Shown: piece by piece, positions 22,825 to 34,134 of the stretch
Layout of the letters: every line of letters begins with the position of its first letter
Numbering within the stretch: the stretch's first letter is position 1
DNA from: Tolypeutes matacus
Lineage: Eukaryota; Chordata; Mammalia; Cingulata; Chlamyphoridae
DNA: 64,000 nucleotides
Direction of reading: 5' to 3'
NCBI GenBank assembly: GCA_026826555.1
Contig: JAKSZT010053881.1
Location: 2,523,051-2,587,050, forward strand
Made by a program: the position numbers and the translations under genes
The notes under the pieces: generated by a model
What the model saw: only the letters and a program-made list of their open reading frames with translations
The model's database searches: none
Told to the model about the DNA's origin: nothing

Positions 22825-23290
22825 TAAGGACTTGAGCACCTATCATGCATCAGACATTGTCCTATGCTTTGTGATTATAAACATTAAAATCTACACTCTG
22901 CCTTTATGGAGCTCACAGTTTAGTGAGGGGAGACAAGCATGTAAATTAAGGAAAAACAATGCACTGAAGCAAATGTTAGAATATAGAAGTATAGTAAACC
23001 CAAAAAGGAGGAAGCAAGTATTCCTTTTTGGGGGAAGTTAGGAAAGATTTTCAGGAGGAGCCAGCTAGAAGAAGGAGTCGTATTTGGCCAGATTGACAGG
23101 GCAGGAGAGCTTTGCAGGCAGAAGCTTGGTATATTCAAGGACTATCAGGTAGGTATAGTTAGAGTGGTTTGACCATGACAGGAGATGGAGGGATGAATGC
23201 AGCTGACAGTCAGAAATCAGGTCATCATGGCCTTGTAGGTCTTGCAGAGAAGCTTGCACTTCTTTATCCTGTAAGTGATAGGAAGACAAG
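22825..23290 (+). mobile_element. Ancient interspersed repeat (family not named)
   Basis: It runs 'gagcacctatcatgcatcag', 'tatggagctcacagtttagt' and 'ggcaggagagctttgcagg'. This is the same kind of sequence as at 42485-42860 and 52760-53110. It is recognisable as a common old mammalian repeat, but I do not assign a family. Confidence 0.5.
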
Positions 23291-23359
23291 ACTCATTTCT
23301 TGAGCTTGGATTCCAACGTTGGGGCACAGAAGTAATTGGTCAGGGAAGAAACTACTGTA

Positions 23360-23625
23360 TGATTATTCTTAAGCAGGGGATCATGACTTATATTATGATT
23401 TGGATGGACTTATTGTTACAACACAAGTATCTGTTTCCAAAGATTTGGCTAGGTCTGTTTTTGGCAAGCGCATTATTTGCATCAGACAAATACATCATGA
23501 TTCAGGAGCTTCAAATATAATTGATGAGCCTTTAGAAGGATCCATCAATTGGGCCATTACCATTACAGGACTCCAGGACCTGATACAGAAGGCATAATAT
23601 TTGCTGAAGAGAATTGTGTGAAATA
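23360..23625 (+). pseudogene. HNRNPK: HNRNPK processed pseudogene fragment (KH3 domain)
   Basis: The frame from about 23388 encodes an hnRNP K C-terminal match: ITTQ-like 'VTTQVSVSKDLARSVFGK', then 'IRQIHHDSGASNIIDEPLEG', 'ITITGLQDLIQKA', then a TAA where the parent has Gln. Homology continues past that stop (tatttgctgaagagaattgt). The GKGG loop that contacts nucleic acid in KH domains has become GKRI. There are no introns across this stretch, although KH3 in HNRNPK is normally built from several exons. It is therefore a truncated retrocopy and not functional. Identification rests on memory of the human protein. Confidence 0.85.
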
Positions 23626-23794
23626 TATATTTTTTTCTTTGTTGTTTATTAAAATATATATATATATTCCATGTATTGTATGATTTCATTTATATAAAAT
23701 AGCCATAATAGGCAAATCCATAGAGACATAGATTAGATTTTTGGTTGCCAGATATTAGGGGGAGGAGGGAATGGGTATGTGGTTTCTTTCTTTT

Positions 23795-24025
23795 TTTTTC
23801 ATTAATTTATTGAAGTATATCATTCATACATGAACATACATAAACTATAAGTGTTCAGTAAACATTGCAAACTTACAAAACAAACATGCATAAATCATAC
23901 ATGGCTCCCACACATCACCCCCCCCAAACACCCTGCATTGTTGTGAAACATTTGTTAACAAATCATGAAAGAACATCATCAAAGTATTACTACTAACTAT
24001 AATCTGCAACTTCTTCCCCTATTCA
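23795..24025 (-). mobile_element. L1 3' UTR, antisense
   Basis: A T-run followed by 'ttaatttattgaagtatatc' and 'ccctgcattgttgtgaaaca'. This is the reverse complement of an armadillo L1 3' UTR and matches a copy at 48275-48545. Confidence 0.7.
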
Positions 24026-24500
24026 TTTTTTTAAAGGATTTATTTATTTACTTTTATCAATTTTTATCCCCCCTGCCCCATTTTTACTGTTTCTGTGTCC
24101 AATTGCTGGGCAACTCTCTGTGTCCATTTTCTGCCCTCTCTTCTCATTCTTCTCCTCCTGTCTTCACTGGGATTCGATCTTTGGAACCTCCAATGTGGGA
24201 GAGAGGCGTCCTGCCTGCGCCACCTTAGTTCCTGGTTTTTTGGCGCATCTCGTCTTGGCTTTCCCTTGTGTCACTACTGTATGTCATCATCTTGCTGTGT
24301 GACACGCAGGGCCTGGTGGCTCACCCGCTCGTGGGCCCTGGTGGCGTACCGGCGCACGAGGCCTGGTGGTCCATGCACCTCCTATATTTTTCTTTTTTAA
24401 ATTTTTACTGGGAGGTCCTGGGGATCGAACCCATGTCCCTCCATATGGGAGATGGACACCCAACCACCCGAGCCACATCTGTCCTCCCTGCTATATCTTT
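24026..24500 (-). mobile_element. Two antisense DAS SINEs, one nested at the other's end
   Basis: The outer copy (about 24026-24386) has a T-rich tail, a long body with CGTCTTGGC and GCGCACGAG units and one degenerate head (ggttccaaagatcgaatccc on the minus strand). The inner copy (about 24387-24486) has a good head on the minus strand: A box TGGCTCGGGTGG and B box GGGTTCGATCCCC. Confidence 0.75.
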
Positions 24501-24508
24501 TTTTTTTT

Positions 24509-24845
24509 TAATAATTTTTTTATTTTAAAGAAAATTTATATTACATAAATGTTACATAAAAATATAGGAGATCCCCATATGCCCCACCCCCTTTCCTTCC
24601 CAGACTTTCCCACATTAACAACATCCTTCCTTAGGGTGCTACATTTGTTACAATTGATGAACATATATTGAAGCATTGCTACTAATCATGGACTATAGTT
24701 TACATTATAGTTTACACTCTGTACCTCACAATTTTGTAGGTTGTGACAAAATATACAATGGCCTGTATCCATCATTGCAATGTTATGCAGGACAGTTCCA
24801 ATGTAATTACAATATTCCAAAAATGCCCCCATATTATACCTATTC
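24509..24845 (-). mobile_element. Truncated copy of the 26.8-kb retroelement family, antisense
   Basis: On the minus strand it follows the 3' third of the element at 26787-27911: 'gatacaggccatt', a 'gtccatgattagtagcaa' block, a G-rich 'ggaaagggggtggggcatat' block and a tail containing 'gtaacatttatgtaat' and an A-rich end. It is 5'-truncated, as expected for LINE-type copying. Confidence 0.65.
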
Positions 24846-24984
24846 TTTTTTTTTTTAAATTTTATTGTGGGTAAAAATCAAATTTTTCATAATACATATC
24901 AATATTTGTAAAATGATATATAAATATATATGCATATATGTGCATTTGCTTACGTAAATGTTATTTTATATATATATATATATT

Positions 24985-25080
24985 TAAAAGGTGCTTAGAT
25001 TACCTAAATATTACACAGAAATTACAGGAATTCCCATGTTCCCCACCTCCCACCCTGCCATATCTCTTAAGGTTGACCAA
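24985..25080 (-). mobile_element. Second truncated copy of the same family, antisense
   Basis: On the minus strand 'gtggggaacatgggaattcc', 'gtgtaatatttaggtaatct' and 'aagcacctttt' match the last 90 bp of the element at 26787-27911. An A-rich and TA-rich block follows it. Confidence 0.6.
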
Positions 25081-25294
25081 AGATACCCAGAGTTACAGTC
25101 TTTTCCCATACAGGATGGTTATATAATAAATCAGCCTTAGTTTATCACCAGCATTCTAAAAACCAGAGCTAGGGAGAAAAACTAGGTCTGGGGACACATT
25201 CATAGTTTCTAATATAGTGAATGTTTAGCCTACCCTGATTATCACAAAATCAGGACAGCGAGAATATTCGCAATAAAATATATTTTAAAAAGAT

Positions 25295-25917
25295 TTTTTG
25301 ATTTAATTTTTTTAATACTTAAAGCATTTTGTATCCCAGAAAAGATCATGTTCTTGGATTTAATCCATTTCTGTGGATGTGGGTGTGGGACCGGGACCCT
25401 TTGATTGGATTGAATTCAATTGGGGATCTTTGACTGGATTACTTCAGCGAGGCACGACCCAGGATGGGTCTCAGCCCTCTTGCTGGAGTCTTTTATAATG
25501 GGGGAAACATGTGGAGGCACACAGAGAAATAGAGCTGCCATTTTACCCTGTCATGTGAGAGAGGACTCCAGGATCGCCTTCAGGTGCAGAAAGATAGAGA
25601 AACCCTGAGAGGCTGAGAGAGAAAGGATGGAGGATGGAATCAGTGGAGCAGCCAAAGATGAAGCAATGAGGAGAGGGAAGAGAGGAGCCATTTGTTTGTT
25701 CACCTACATCTGAGCTCCAAGTGAAAGCATCTTTAGATGACAACACCATGTGCCTGATTGTCCACAGCTGCAACTTGGTGAGACAGCATCTCTTGATGAT
25801 GCCTTGATTTGGACATTCTCACAGCCTTGGAACTTTAGCTTCTACCTTAATAAATCACTATTGTAAGTCAGTCCACTTCTGGTATTTTGCATTGGCAGCC
25901 TTTAGCAAACTAAAACA
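25295..25917 (+). mobile_element. Solo LTR, ERVL/MaLR-like
   Basis: A non-coding LTR-like unit with a late AATAAA (ttaataaatcactattgtaa) about 75 bp before a CA terminus (agcaaactaaaaca). This is the usual R-U5 layout of ERVL/MaLR LTRs. I could not fix the 5' boundary or a 5-bp duplication. It contains no coding region. Confidence 0.6.
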
Positions 25918-26769
25918 CCTAGTAAAATTATTTTTTAATAGATTATTACTGAGATTATTTTGTGTGCTTGTGTGAAGTCCTAAAATTCCACTGCTAAGTA
26001 CAGTGACGATGATAGCTCAGATTTCCATTAATTGCTGTTCTCTACAGATGTGCTAATTTTCTAACTTCGCTTTGAATTATATCAGGTCTTGGAACCCAAT
26101 GCACACAGACTGCATAATTGTGTACCCAGGCTGAGGTGACAATGATTTTATGACATATATCAGAGCCAATTACTATATAGTTTACAAGGAAACAGTTATG
26201 CTTTATCTTAAACTGGGTAAAGTACTATAGATTGAAGGCTCAGCTTGCACTTATTTTTTTCTCATTTTGTCTTAAGCTTTCTTTTATTAGAGAAGTTATG
26301 AGCTTACAAAAAATCAAGCATAATGTGGAGAATTCTCATACATCACCCCTCCACCAACACTCTACATTGCTGTGGAATATTTGTTATATATTATCAAAGA
26401 ACATGATCAGACTGTTACCACTAATTATGGTCCATAGTGTACACTTGGTATATTTTTTCCACATACCCCCTATTATTAACACTATGTATCAGTATTGTAC
26501 ATTTGTTATAGTTCATGAGAGAACACTCTTATATTTGTATTGCTAACCACAGTCAGTCTTCCACTACAGGGTTCACTGTGTTATTCAGTCCCATGCCTTG
26601 TACATTCTATCCAAAGTGTACACTCGGTGGCTCTCACTTTGATCACAAAGTTGTGCAGTTATTGCCCCAGTAAATCTTAGAAGGTTTTCCTTAGTCCAAA
26701 AGAAAAAAATCCCATACTCCCTTTTATTGATCCTTAGCATTGATATAGTACTTTCTTTGACATGGATGC

Positions 26770-27928
26770 AAGAATATTACAGTATTGCCTCCCTGGCAAC
26801 AAGTGCCAACGGCAATACGACTGGAAAAAGACCTCAAATAAAAGGGGGAAAAGTAAAGACAAATGAGTTCATATGGCTAAGAGACTTCAAAGTGAGTTGG
26901 GAGGTCATCCCAGAGGTAACGCTTATGCACATCTCAATAGGACCTCATAGGCTTCCAATGTGAATATCACCCCAAACAGAGGGGCTCCTGAGGGCTCTAG
27001 AGACACCCAGGTCCTATATCAGGGTGGATAGCACCAGAGTTTCATGCCTTATCAGTGGGCCCTACCTTGGAATCCTTGCTCTTGAGAGTGACAGAGTTGG
27101 ACCAAAAATGTCTTCCCTGCACATGGTCCGTCTGTCCCTTCTATTCAAACCTATATGTGGTGCCGGAGTTTGTAGGTGTACTTCCCGAGACCAGAGTCTT
27201 TGGACTGTCCGTGTTGCCAGCTGGGCCCAGAATCTTGGTGGAGCTGCAACTCCTACTCTACAGCTCAATGGACTCCCCCTGGACACCTGGTGGGGAGCTG
27301 ATGATGGACAATGGCCATCCCAGGGAATGGAGAGAGTCTGCAGCTGCAAGCAGGATAATCCCATCCATCATATCCATGGGATATAAACCCCCTCTCAATT
27401 GGAGGTGGAGTGGACATCACCATCTCAGACTCCTCAGGATTGGGGGAAGAGCTATGGACTAGAGTGGACTTACTGGTATTCTGTTATAGACATATTGTGA
27501 TTCACACAATGGAAGTAATTACAACATTAATGTGGAGCCAGTGGCCACTGGATGCTTTGGGGGCAAGGAGAGGGAAAGGCAGTTGTAATACAGGGGCTTT
27601 TTTGGGACTTGGGAATTATCCTGAGTGACATTGCAATGACAGATACAGGCCATTTTATATCATCATATAACATGCAGAACTGTGTGGGAGAGAGTGTGGT
27701 CTACAATGTGAACTATGGTCCATGCTTAGTGGCAAAGCCCCAGGATGTGTATATCTATTGCAGGTGATATGCCACACTAATGAAAGATGTTTATTTGGAC
27801 GTTGTGGGAGGAGGGGGAGGTGGGGCAACATGGGAATCCCTACAATTTTTGTGTAACATTTATGTAATCTAAGTATCTTTTTAAAAATAAAAAATAAAAT
27901 TATTTTAAAAAAAGAATATTACAATATT
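26770..27928 (+). mobile_element. LINE-type non-autonomous retroelement, complete insertion
   Basis: Exact boundaries are given by the 17-bp duplication aagaatattacagtatt (26770-26786) and aagaatattacaatatt (27912-27928), which match at 16 of 17 positions. The insert (26787-27911, 1,125 bp) starts gcctccctggcaacaag and ends in an A-rich (AAAAATAAAAAATAAAA) tail. It sits in sense orientation inside the antisense L1. It has no L1 ORF homology and no tRNA, 7SL or 5S-like head. Its longest open frames (120-135 codons near 27024-27462) overlap in different frames and look random. At least three truncated relatives occur in this window. I do not recognise its origin; it could be an unusually long L1-derived 3' UTR unit, a retroposed non-coding RNA, or a xenarthran non-autonomous family. 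Confidence 0.75.
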
Positions 27929-30900
27929 CCTGTTAGCTATAGTCTATAAATTACATAAATTGTATTTTTCTCATGCATCACTATATTCTTACCACCTCGT
28001 AATAGTGATGTACATTTGTTCTAGTTCATAGAAGAACATTCTTGTATTTGTGTTATTAACCACAATCCTCATCCACCTTTTGGTTCACTATGTTATTCAG
28101 TCCCTAGATTAGTCTCTTGCTTTCTTTCAGTTGACATTTACATCCCTAAGCTACCTTTTTCAGCCACAATCCCGTTTATAAACCAGCCATGGTAGTTATA
28201 TTCACTATAATGTGTTATCATCAACTCTATCCATTTCCATACTTTTATAGTCAAGCTAATTGAAAATTCTACGTATATTAAGCATCAGTACTCCTTCTCA
28301 GTCTTCATCCTATCTTCTAGTAACCTATAGTCTAGGCTTTAACTCTATGTGTTTATTTTTTGTATTCAGTTCACATTAGTGAGACCATACAATATTTGTT
28401 CTTTAGTGTCTGGCTTATTTCACTCAGTACAATGTCCTCAAGGTTAATCAATGTTATCATATGTGTTCCAAATACATTTCTTCTTACAGCAGCATGGTAT
28501 TCCACCATATATATATACCATATTTTGTTCATCCATTCATTGGCTGATGGACACATGGGTTGTTTCCATCTTTTGACAATTGTGAATAATGCCACTATGA
28601 ACATTAGCGTGCAAATGTCTGTTTGTCTCACTGTTTTCAGTTCTTCTGGATTTATTCCTAGTAGAGGGATTATACAGCAGTTCTATACTTAGCTTCCTGA
28701 GGAACCGTCAAACTCTCTTCCACAGAGGCTGCACCAGTCTACATTCCCACCAACAGTGAAGAAGTATTCCTATTTCTCCACATCCTTTCCAGCACTTTTT
28801 TTTTTGAATAATGGCTATTCTATAAGGTTTGAGATGATATCTCATTGTAGTTTTGATTTGCATTTCCCTGATAGTGATATTGAACATTTTTCATGTACCT
28901 TTTCACCATTTGTATTTCCACTTGACCATACATTTGAAGGTCTGTCTCTGAACCATCAATTCAGTTTCACTGGTCAATATGTCTGTCTTTATGCCAGTAC
29001 CATTCTGCTTTTACCACTGTACAGCTACCACTATAGCTAGATAATATGATTTAAAATCTGGAAGTGAGAGTCCTCCAATTTCTTTCATCCTTTTAGAGAT
29101 GTTTCTGGCTATTTGGGGCCCCTTACCCTTCCAAATCAATTTGAAAATTGGGTTTTCCATTTCTTTTTAAAAAGGCTGTTGGAATTTTAATCTGGAATGC
29201 ATCGATTCTGCATATCAATTTGGGTAGAACTGACATCTTAACAATATTTAGTCTTTTCATCCATGAACACAGAATGTTCTTCCATTTATTTAGGTCTTCC
29301 TTAATTTCTTTTAGCGATGCATTGTAGTTTTCTGAATACAAGTGCTTTACGTCCTTGGTTAAGTTTATTCTCAACTATTTGATTATTTTTGTCACCATTG
29401 TAAATGGAATTTTCCCCCAACTTCCTCCTCAGATTGCTCATTACTAGTGTATAGAAATGCTACTGATTTTTGCATATTTATCTTGTGTCTTGCCACTCTG
29501 CTGAATTTGTTTATTAGCTCTAGTAGCTTTGTTGTAGATTTTTTGGGGATTTTCTAGGTATAGGATTATATCATCTGTGAATATTGAAAATTTTACTAAT
29601 TCCTTTCCAATTTGGATGCCTTTTATTTATTTTTCTTGCCTGATAGCTGTAGCTAGAACCTCTAGCACTATATTGAACAACAACAGTGACAGTGGGTATC
29701 TTTGTCTTGTTCCTGACCTCAACGAGAAAGCTTTCGATCTTTCACAATTGAGTATAATGTTAGCTGTGGTTTATTCATATATGCCTCTTATCAGGCTGAG
29801 AAAGTTTCCTTTGATTCTTATCTTTTGGAGTGTTTTTTTATCAAGAAAGGATGCTGGATTTTGTCAAATATATTTTCTGTGCCAATTGAGATGATCATGT
29901 GATTTTTTCTTCTTTGACTTATTAATGTGCTGTATTATGCTGATTAATTGTCTTGTGTTGAACCACCCTTGCATGCCTGGGATAAACCCACTTGATCATA
30001 ATGACTAATTCTTTTAATGTGTTGCTGGATTTGATTAGCGATTATTTTAAGGATTTTTGCATCTGTATTCATTAGGGAAATGGGTCTAATTTTCTTTTTC
30101 CATAATATCTTTATCTGACTTTGGCTATTCTATTGGCTTCATAGAATGAATTTGATGGTGTTCCTTCCTGTTTAATGTTTTGGGAGAGTTTAAGATTGGT
30201 ATCAAATCTTCTTTGAATGGTTGGTAGAATTCACCTGTGAAGCCATCTGGTCATGCATTTTCCATTTTGGGGAGTTGTTTGATGACTGTTTCAATCTTTT
30301 TGCTTGTGATTGGTTTGTTGAGGTCTTCTATTTCTTCTAGGGTCAGTGTAGGTTGTTTGTACTTTCCTAGAATTTTTTCTGTTTCATCTACATTGTCTAG
30401 TTTTTTGGCATACAGTTGTTCATAATATTCTTTTATTACCTTTTTTATTACTGTATAGTCAGTAGTAATGTCCCCATTTTCATTTCTGATTTTATTTATT
30501 TGCATCTTCTCTCTTTTTTTCTTTGTCCATCTAGCTAAGGGTTGGTCAATTTTGTTGATCTTCTTGAGGAACCAACTTTAGGTTTTGTTAATTCTCTCTA
30601 TTGTTTATTTTGTTCTCAATTTCATTTATCTATGCTCTGATTTTTGCTATTCATTCCTTATATTTGCTTTGGGCATAGTTTGCTCTTCTTTTTCTACTTC
30701 CTTCAACTCCATAGTTAGGTTGTTGATTTTGGCTCTTTCTTCTTTTTAAATGTAGGGCTATAAATTTCCCTCTCAGCACTGCTTTCATTGCGTTCCACAG
30801 GTTCTGATATGTTGTGTTCTTGTTTTCATTCATCTCGAGATATTTATTGATTTCTCTTGTAATTTCTTCTTTGACCCACTGATTATTTAAGAGTGTGCTG

Positions 30901-31398
30901 TTTAATCTCCATATATTTGTGAATTTTACCTTTTTTTTTTTTGCCTCTTGATTTCCAGCTTTATTCCATTATGATCAGAGAAAGTGCTATGTATAATTTC
31001 GATCTTTTTAAATATTTTGAGATCTGCTTTGTGATCCAACATATAGTCTATCCTGAAGAAAGATCCATGCGTACTTGAGAAGAATGAATATTCTGCTGTT
31101 TTGGGGTGCAATGTTCTGTATATGTGTATTAGGTTTAGTTCATTTATCATATTATTAAAGGTCCCTGTTTCTTTACTGATCCTCTGCCCAGATGTTCTAT
31201 CTAATGATGAGAGTAGTATATTGAAGTCTCCAACTATTTTTTGTTAGAGATATCTATTTCTCCCTTCAGTTTTGCCAGTGTTTGCCTCATGTAATTTGGT
31301 GCATCCTGGTTAGGTGCATATGGTTGTTATATTCTCCTGGTGAATTGCTCCTTTTATTAGTATACAATGACCTTCATTGTCTCTAATAACACCTTTGC

Positions 31399-31484
31399 TT
31401 TTTTTTTTTTAACAAGGGGAATGAACCAGGGACTTCATATATGTGAAGCACATGCTCAAGCACTGAGCTACACCCACTCCACAA
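31399..31484 (-). mobile_element. Short DAS-type SINE, antisense
   Basis: A T-run at 31399-31410, then a head on the minus strand with A-box-like 'tagctcagtgcttgagc' and B-box-like 'tggttcattcccc'. The flanks 'tttgctttt' on both sides give the duplication. It lies in the antisense L1. Confidence 0.7.
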
Positions 31485-31526
31485 CAGTTTTGCTTTTAAA
31501 GTCTATTTCATCCAATATAAGTATAA

Positions 31527-32208
31527 CTACTTGTATTTGTCAGTCAAAGGGGTGCTGATGCAAAGTACAGAAATCTGTTGGCTTTTATAAAGGGTATTTA
31601 TTTGGGGTAAAAGCTTACAGTTACAAGGCCCTAAAGAGTCCAACTCAAGGTACCATAAGAGATACTTCCTCACCCAAAGTCTGTTGCCATGTGTTGAAGC
31701 AAGATGGCAGGTGATGTCTGCGAGGGTTCAGCCTTCCTCTTCCCTTTTCAGGCTCCATGAGTCCAGCTTCTTCTGATCTCAGCTGTAGGCTAGCATAGGG
31801 CTTGTCTCTCTTTCTGGGCCTCATTTCTCTCTGGGCTCAGCTGCTCTGTTCTCATCACAAGGTCAGTTGTAAACTGTCAGGTGAATGGCTCATTTCTCTT
31901 CACGGAGCCTTTGCTGTGTCTATGGAGCTGCTTTTCTTCCCTTGTGTATCTTCTCTGTGTATCTACTTCTGTGTCTCCTAGATAGAGCATCCGTTTATAA
32001 ATCCCACAAAGGGGGCAGGGACTCAAACTGAATTGCCCTAATGATGTGGTCGAATCAAAGCCCTGATCTTAACATAATTTAATCAAAGTCATCTCAGCTG
32101 AATCTAATACAATCAAAGGATATCATGCCCAGAGGAACAGACCAGTTTACAAACATAATCAATACATCTTTTTGGAATTCATAAATAATCTCAAACTGCC
32201 ACACTACT
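31527..32208 (-). mobile_element. Solo LTR with 5-bp target duplication
   Basis: The element 31532-32203 reads TGTGGCAGTTTG on the minus strand and ends in ...GACTGACAAATACA, so it has TG and CA ends. The 5-bp ctact occurs on both sides (31527-31531, 32204-32208). AATAAATACC lies about 70 bp before the 3' end and looks like the polyadenylation signal. It is non-coding, with no internal retroviral genes. The layout suggests an ERVL/MaLR-type solo LTR left by recombination. Confidence 0.75.
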
Positions 32209-32346
32209 CCATTTTTTTAAATTACTGCCTGAGTGGAATATCTTTTTCCAGCCCATCACTTTCAATCTATTTGTATCCTTAGGTCTAAGGTGAGACAGCA
32301 TATAGATGGCTTATATTTTCTTATCCATTCCACCAGTCTATGCCTG

Positions 32347-32729
32347 TTTTTTTTTTTTAAGATTTATTTATTTCTCCCCACCCCACCCCCCATTGTTTGC
32401 ACTCACTGTCTGCTCTCTGTGTTCATTGTGTTCTCTCTGTGTCTGCTTGTCTTCACCAGGAACTGAACCTGAGACCTCTCATGTGGGAGGGAGGTGCACA
32501 ATTGCTTAAGCCACATCCACTCCCTGCTTGTTGTGTCTCTTGTTGTATCTCTCATTGTGTCTCCTCATGGCATCATCTCATTGTATCATCTTGTTGCATC
32601 AGCTCGCCGTGCCAGCCCATCATGTCAGCTTGTTTTCTTGCTTGTCTTCTTTAGGAGGCACTGGGAACTGAACCCGGGACCTCCCATGTGGGAGGTGGGT
32701 GCCCAACTGCTTGAGCCACAGCCACTTCC
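32347..32729 (-). mobile_element. Two-headed long DAS SINE, antisense
   Basis: Minus-strand heads lie at about 32725-32655 (tggctcaagcagttggg with gggttcagttcccag) and about 32515-32450 (tggcttaagcaattgtg with ggttcagttcctgg). The long body between them contains GACATGATGGG and GCAACAAGATGATAC units. It ends in a T/A-rich tail on the plus strand. The flanks (ccagtctatgcctg / cccagtctgtctttt) are diverged copies of the L1 target. Confidence 0.75.
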
Positions 32730-32999
32730 CAGTCTGTCTTTTGACTGGGGAGTTTAATCCATTAACATTCAATGTTATTATTGTAAATGCAGTTCTTCAC
32801 CCATTTTGTTCTTTGGGTTTTATTGGTCATATCTTGTTTTCACTACTCTTTTTACACTTTTAGTTACTTTTACTGATATAATCTTCATTTCAAGACTCTC
32901 TTCCAAGCCTCTCTCTCTCCTGTCTTTTCTTTTTGGGCTGTAGCACTCCCTTTAGTATTTCCTGCAAAGCTGTCTCTGTTTCAAACTCTCTCAGTTCAT

Positions 33000-33780
33000 T
33001 TATCTGTGATTATTCCAAATTCACTCTCATTTTTGAAAGTCAATCTTGCTAGATATAAAAATCTTGGCTGGAAAATTTTCTCTTTCAGTATCTTAAATAT
33101 ATCATACCACTGCCTTCTTGCCTCCATGTTTTCTGATGAGAAATCAGCATTTAATCTTATTGGGCATCCCCTGTATGTGATGAATCTCTTTTCGCTTGCT
33201 GCTCTCAAGATTCTCTCTTTATATTTGACATTTGACCTTCTGATTAGTATGTGTCTCAGAGGTCTATTTGGATTTATTCAGATGGGATTACTTTGTGCTT
33301 CTTGGACACAGATATCTATGTCCTTCAATAGGGTTGGGAAATTTTCTACCATTATTTTCTCAAATATTCCTTCTGCCTTTTCCCTTCTCTTCTTCTGGGA
33401 CACCCATGACACATATATTTGCACATTTCTTGCTATCATTTACTTCCCTAAGACTTTCTTCAATTTTTTTCATTCTTTTCTTTATTTGTTCTTTGGTATG
33501 TTTGCTTTCAGAGATTCTGTCTTAAAGCTCACTAGTCCTTTCTTCTATTTAAATCTGCTATTATATGGTTCCAATGTATTTTTCATTTATTGTGGCTTTC
33601 ATTCCCATTAGATCTGCTATTTTTCTATATATGTCTTCAAATTCTTCTTTGTGCTCACCCAGTGTCTTCTTTATTTCCTCAATCTCTTTACTAATCTCAT
33701 TCAATTTATTAAAGAGATTTGTTTGAACATCTATGTTTACTTGTCTCAACTCCTTTATGTCATCTAGAGGCTTAGTTTGT
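33000..33780 (-). pseudogene. Antisense L1 ORF1 remnant
   Basis: On the minus strand the interval 33749-33561 encodes a coiled-coil stretch (NLFNKLNEISKEIEEIKKTL). The RNA-binding and C-terminal region follows towards 33000. The frame is interrupted. The long plus-strand open frame at 33006-33611 is only the antisense of this segment. Confidence 0.7.
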
Positions 33781-34134
33781 TTCTTTGGACCATATCTTCC
33801 TATTTCTTAGTATGGATTGTAAATTTTTGTTGGTGTCTTGGCATCTGATTTATTAGATGTATTTATTCTTGGCCCCTTTTCTCTCTTTAGTCCAGGGCTT
33901 TCTATTTAATTGGCTTTGTGCTATAGCCCCTCTTTTATACTTGGTTCAACTTAATTTGGAACTTTATAGTGGCTCATGTTTAGCCAATCTGAAATTTTTT
34001 TGTTTTTTCATCTGTTTCTTTACCTTCCTCCCTTGCTGTTTGTGGAATAGGAGTCAAGGTTGTGGTTGGTACTGTAAGCCATGGAGACTGAAGCTGCCCA
34101 TATTCCCCTAGGAAACAATGAAGTTTCTCCCACC

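Noticed and set aside
27024..27462. Overlapping open frames of 120 and 135 codons in the 1.1-kb retroelement
   Set aside because: They overlap in different frames, show no domain or repeat pattern, and no start or codon-use signal. They are treated as chance.
33006..33611. Plus-strand open frame of 201 codons
   Set aside because: It is antisense to the L1 ORF1 remnant, and its hydrophobic composition comes from the complementary A-rich sequence.
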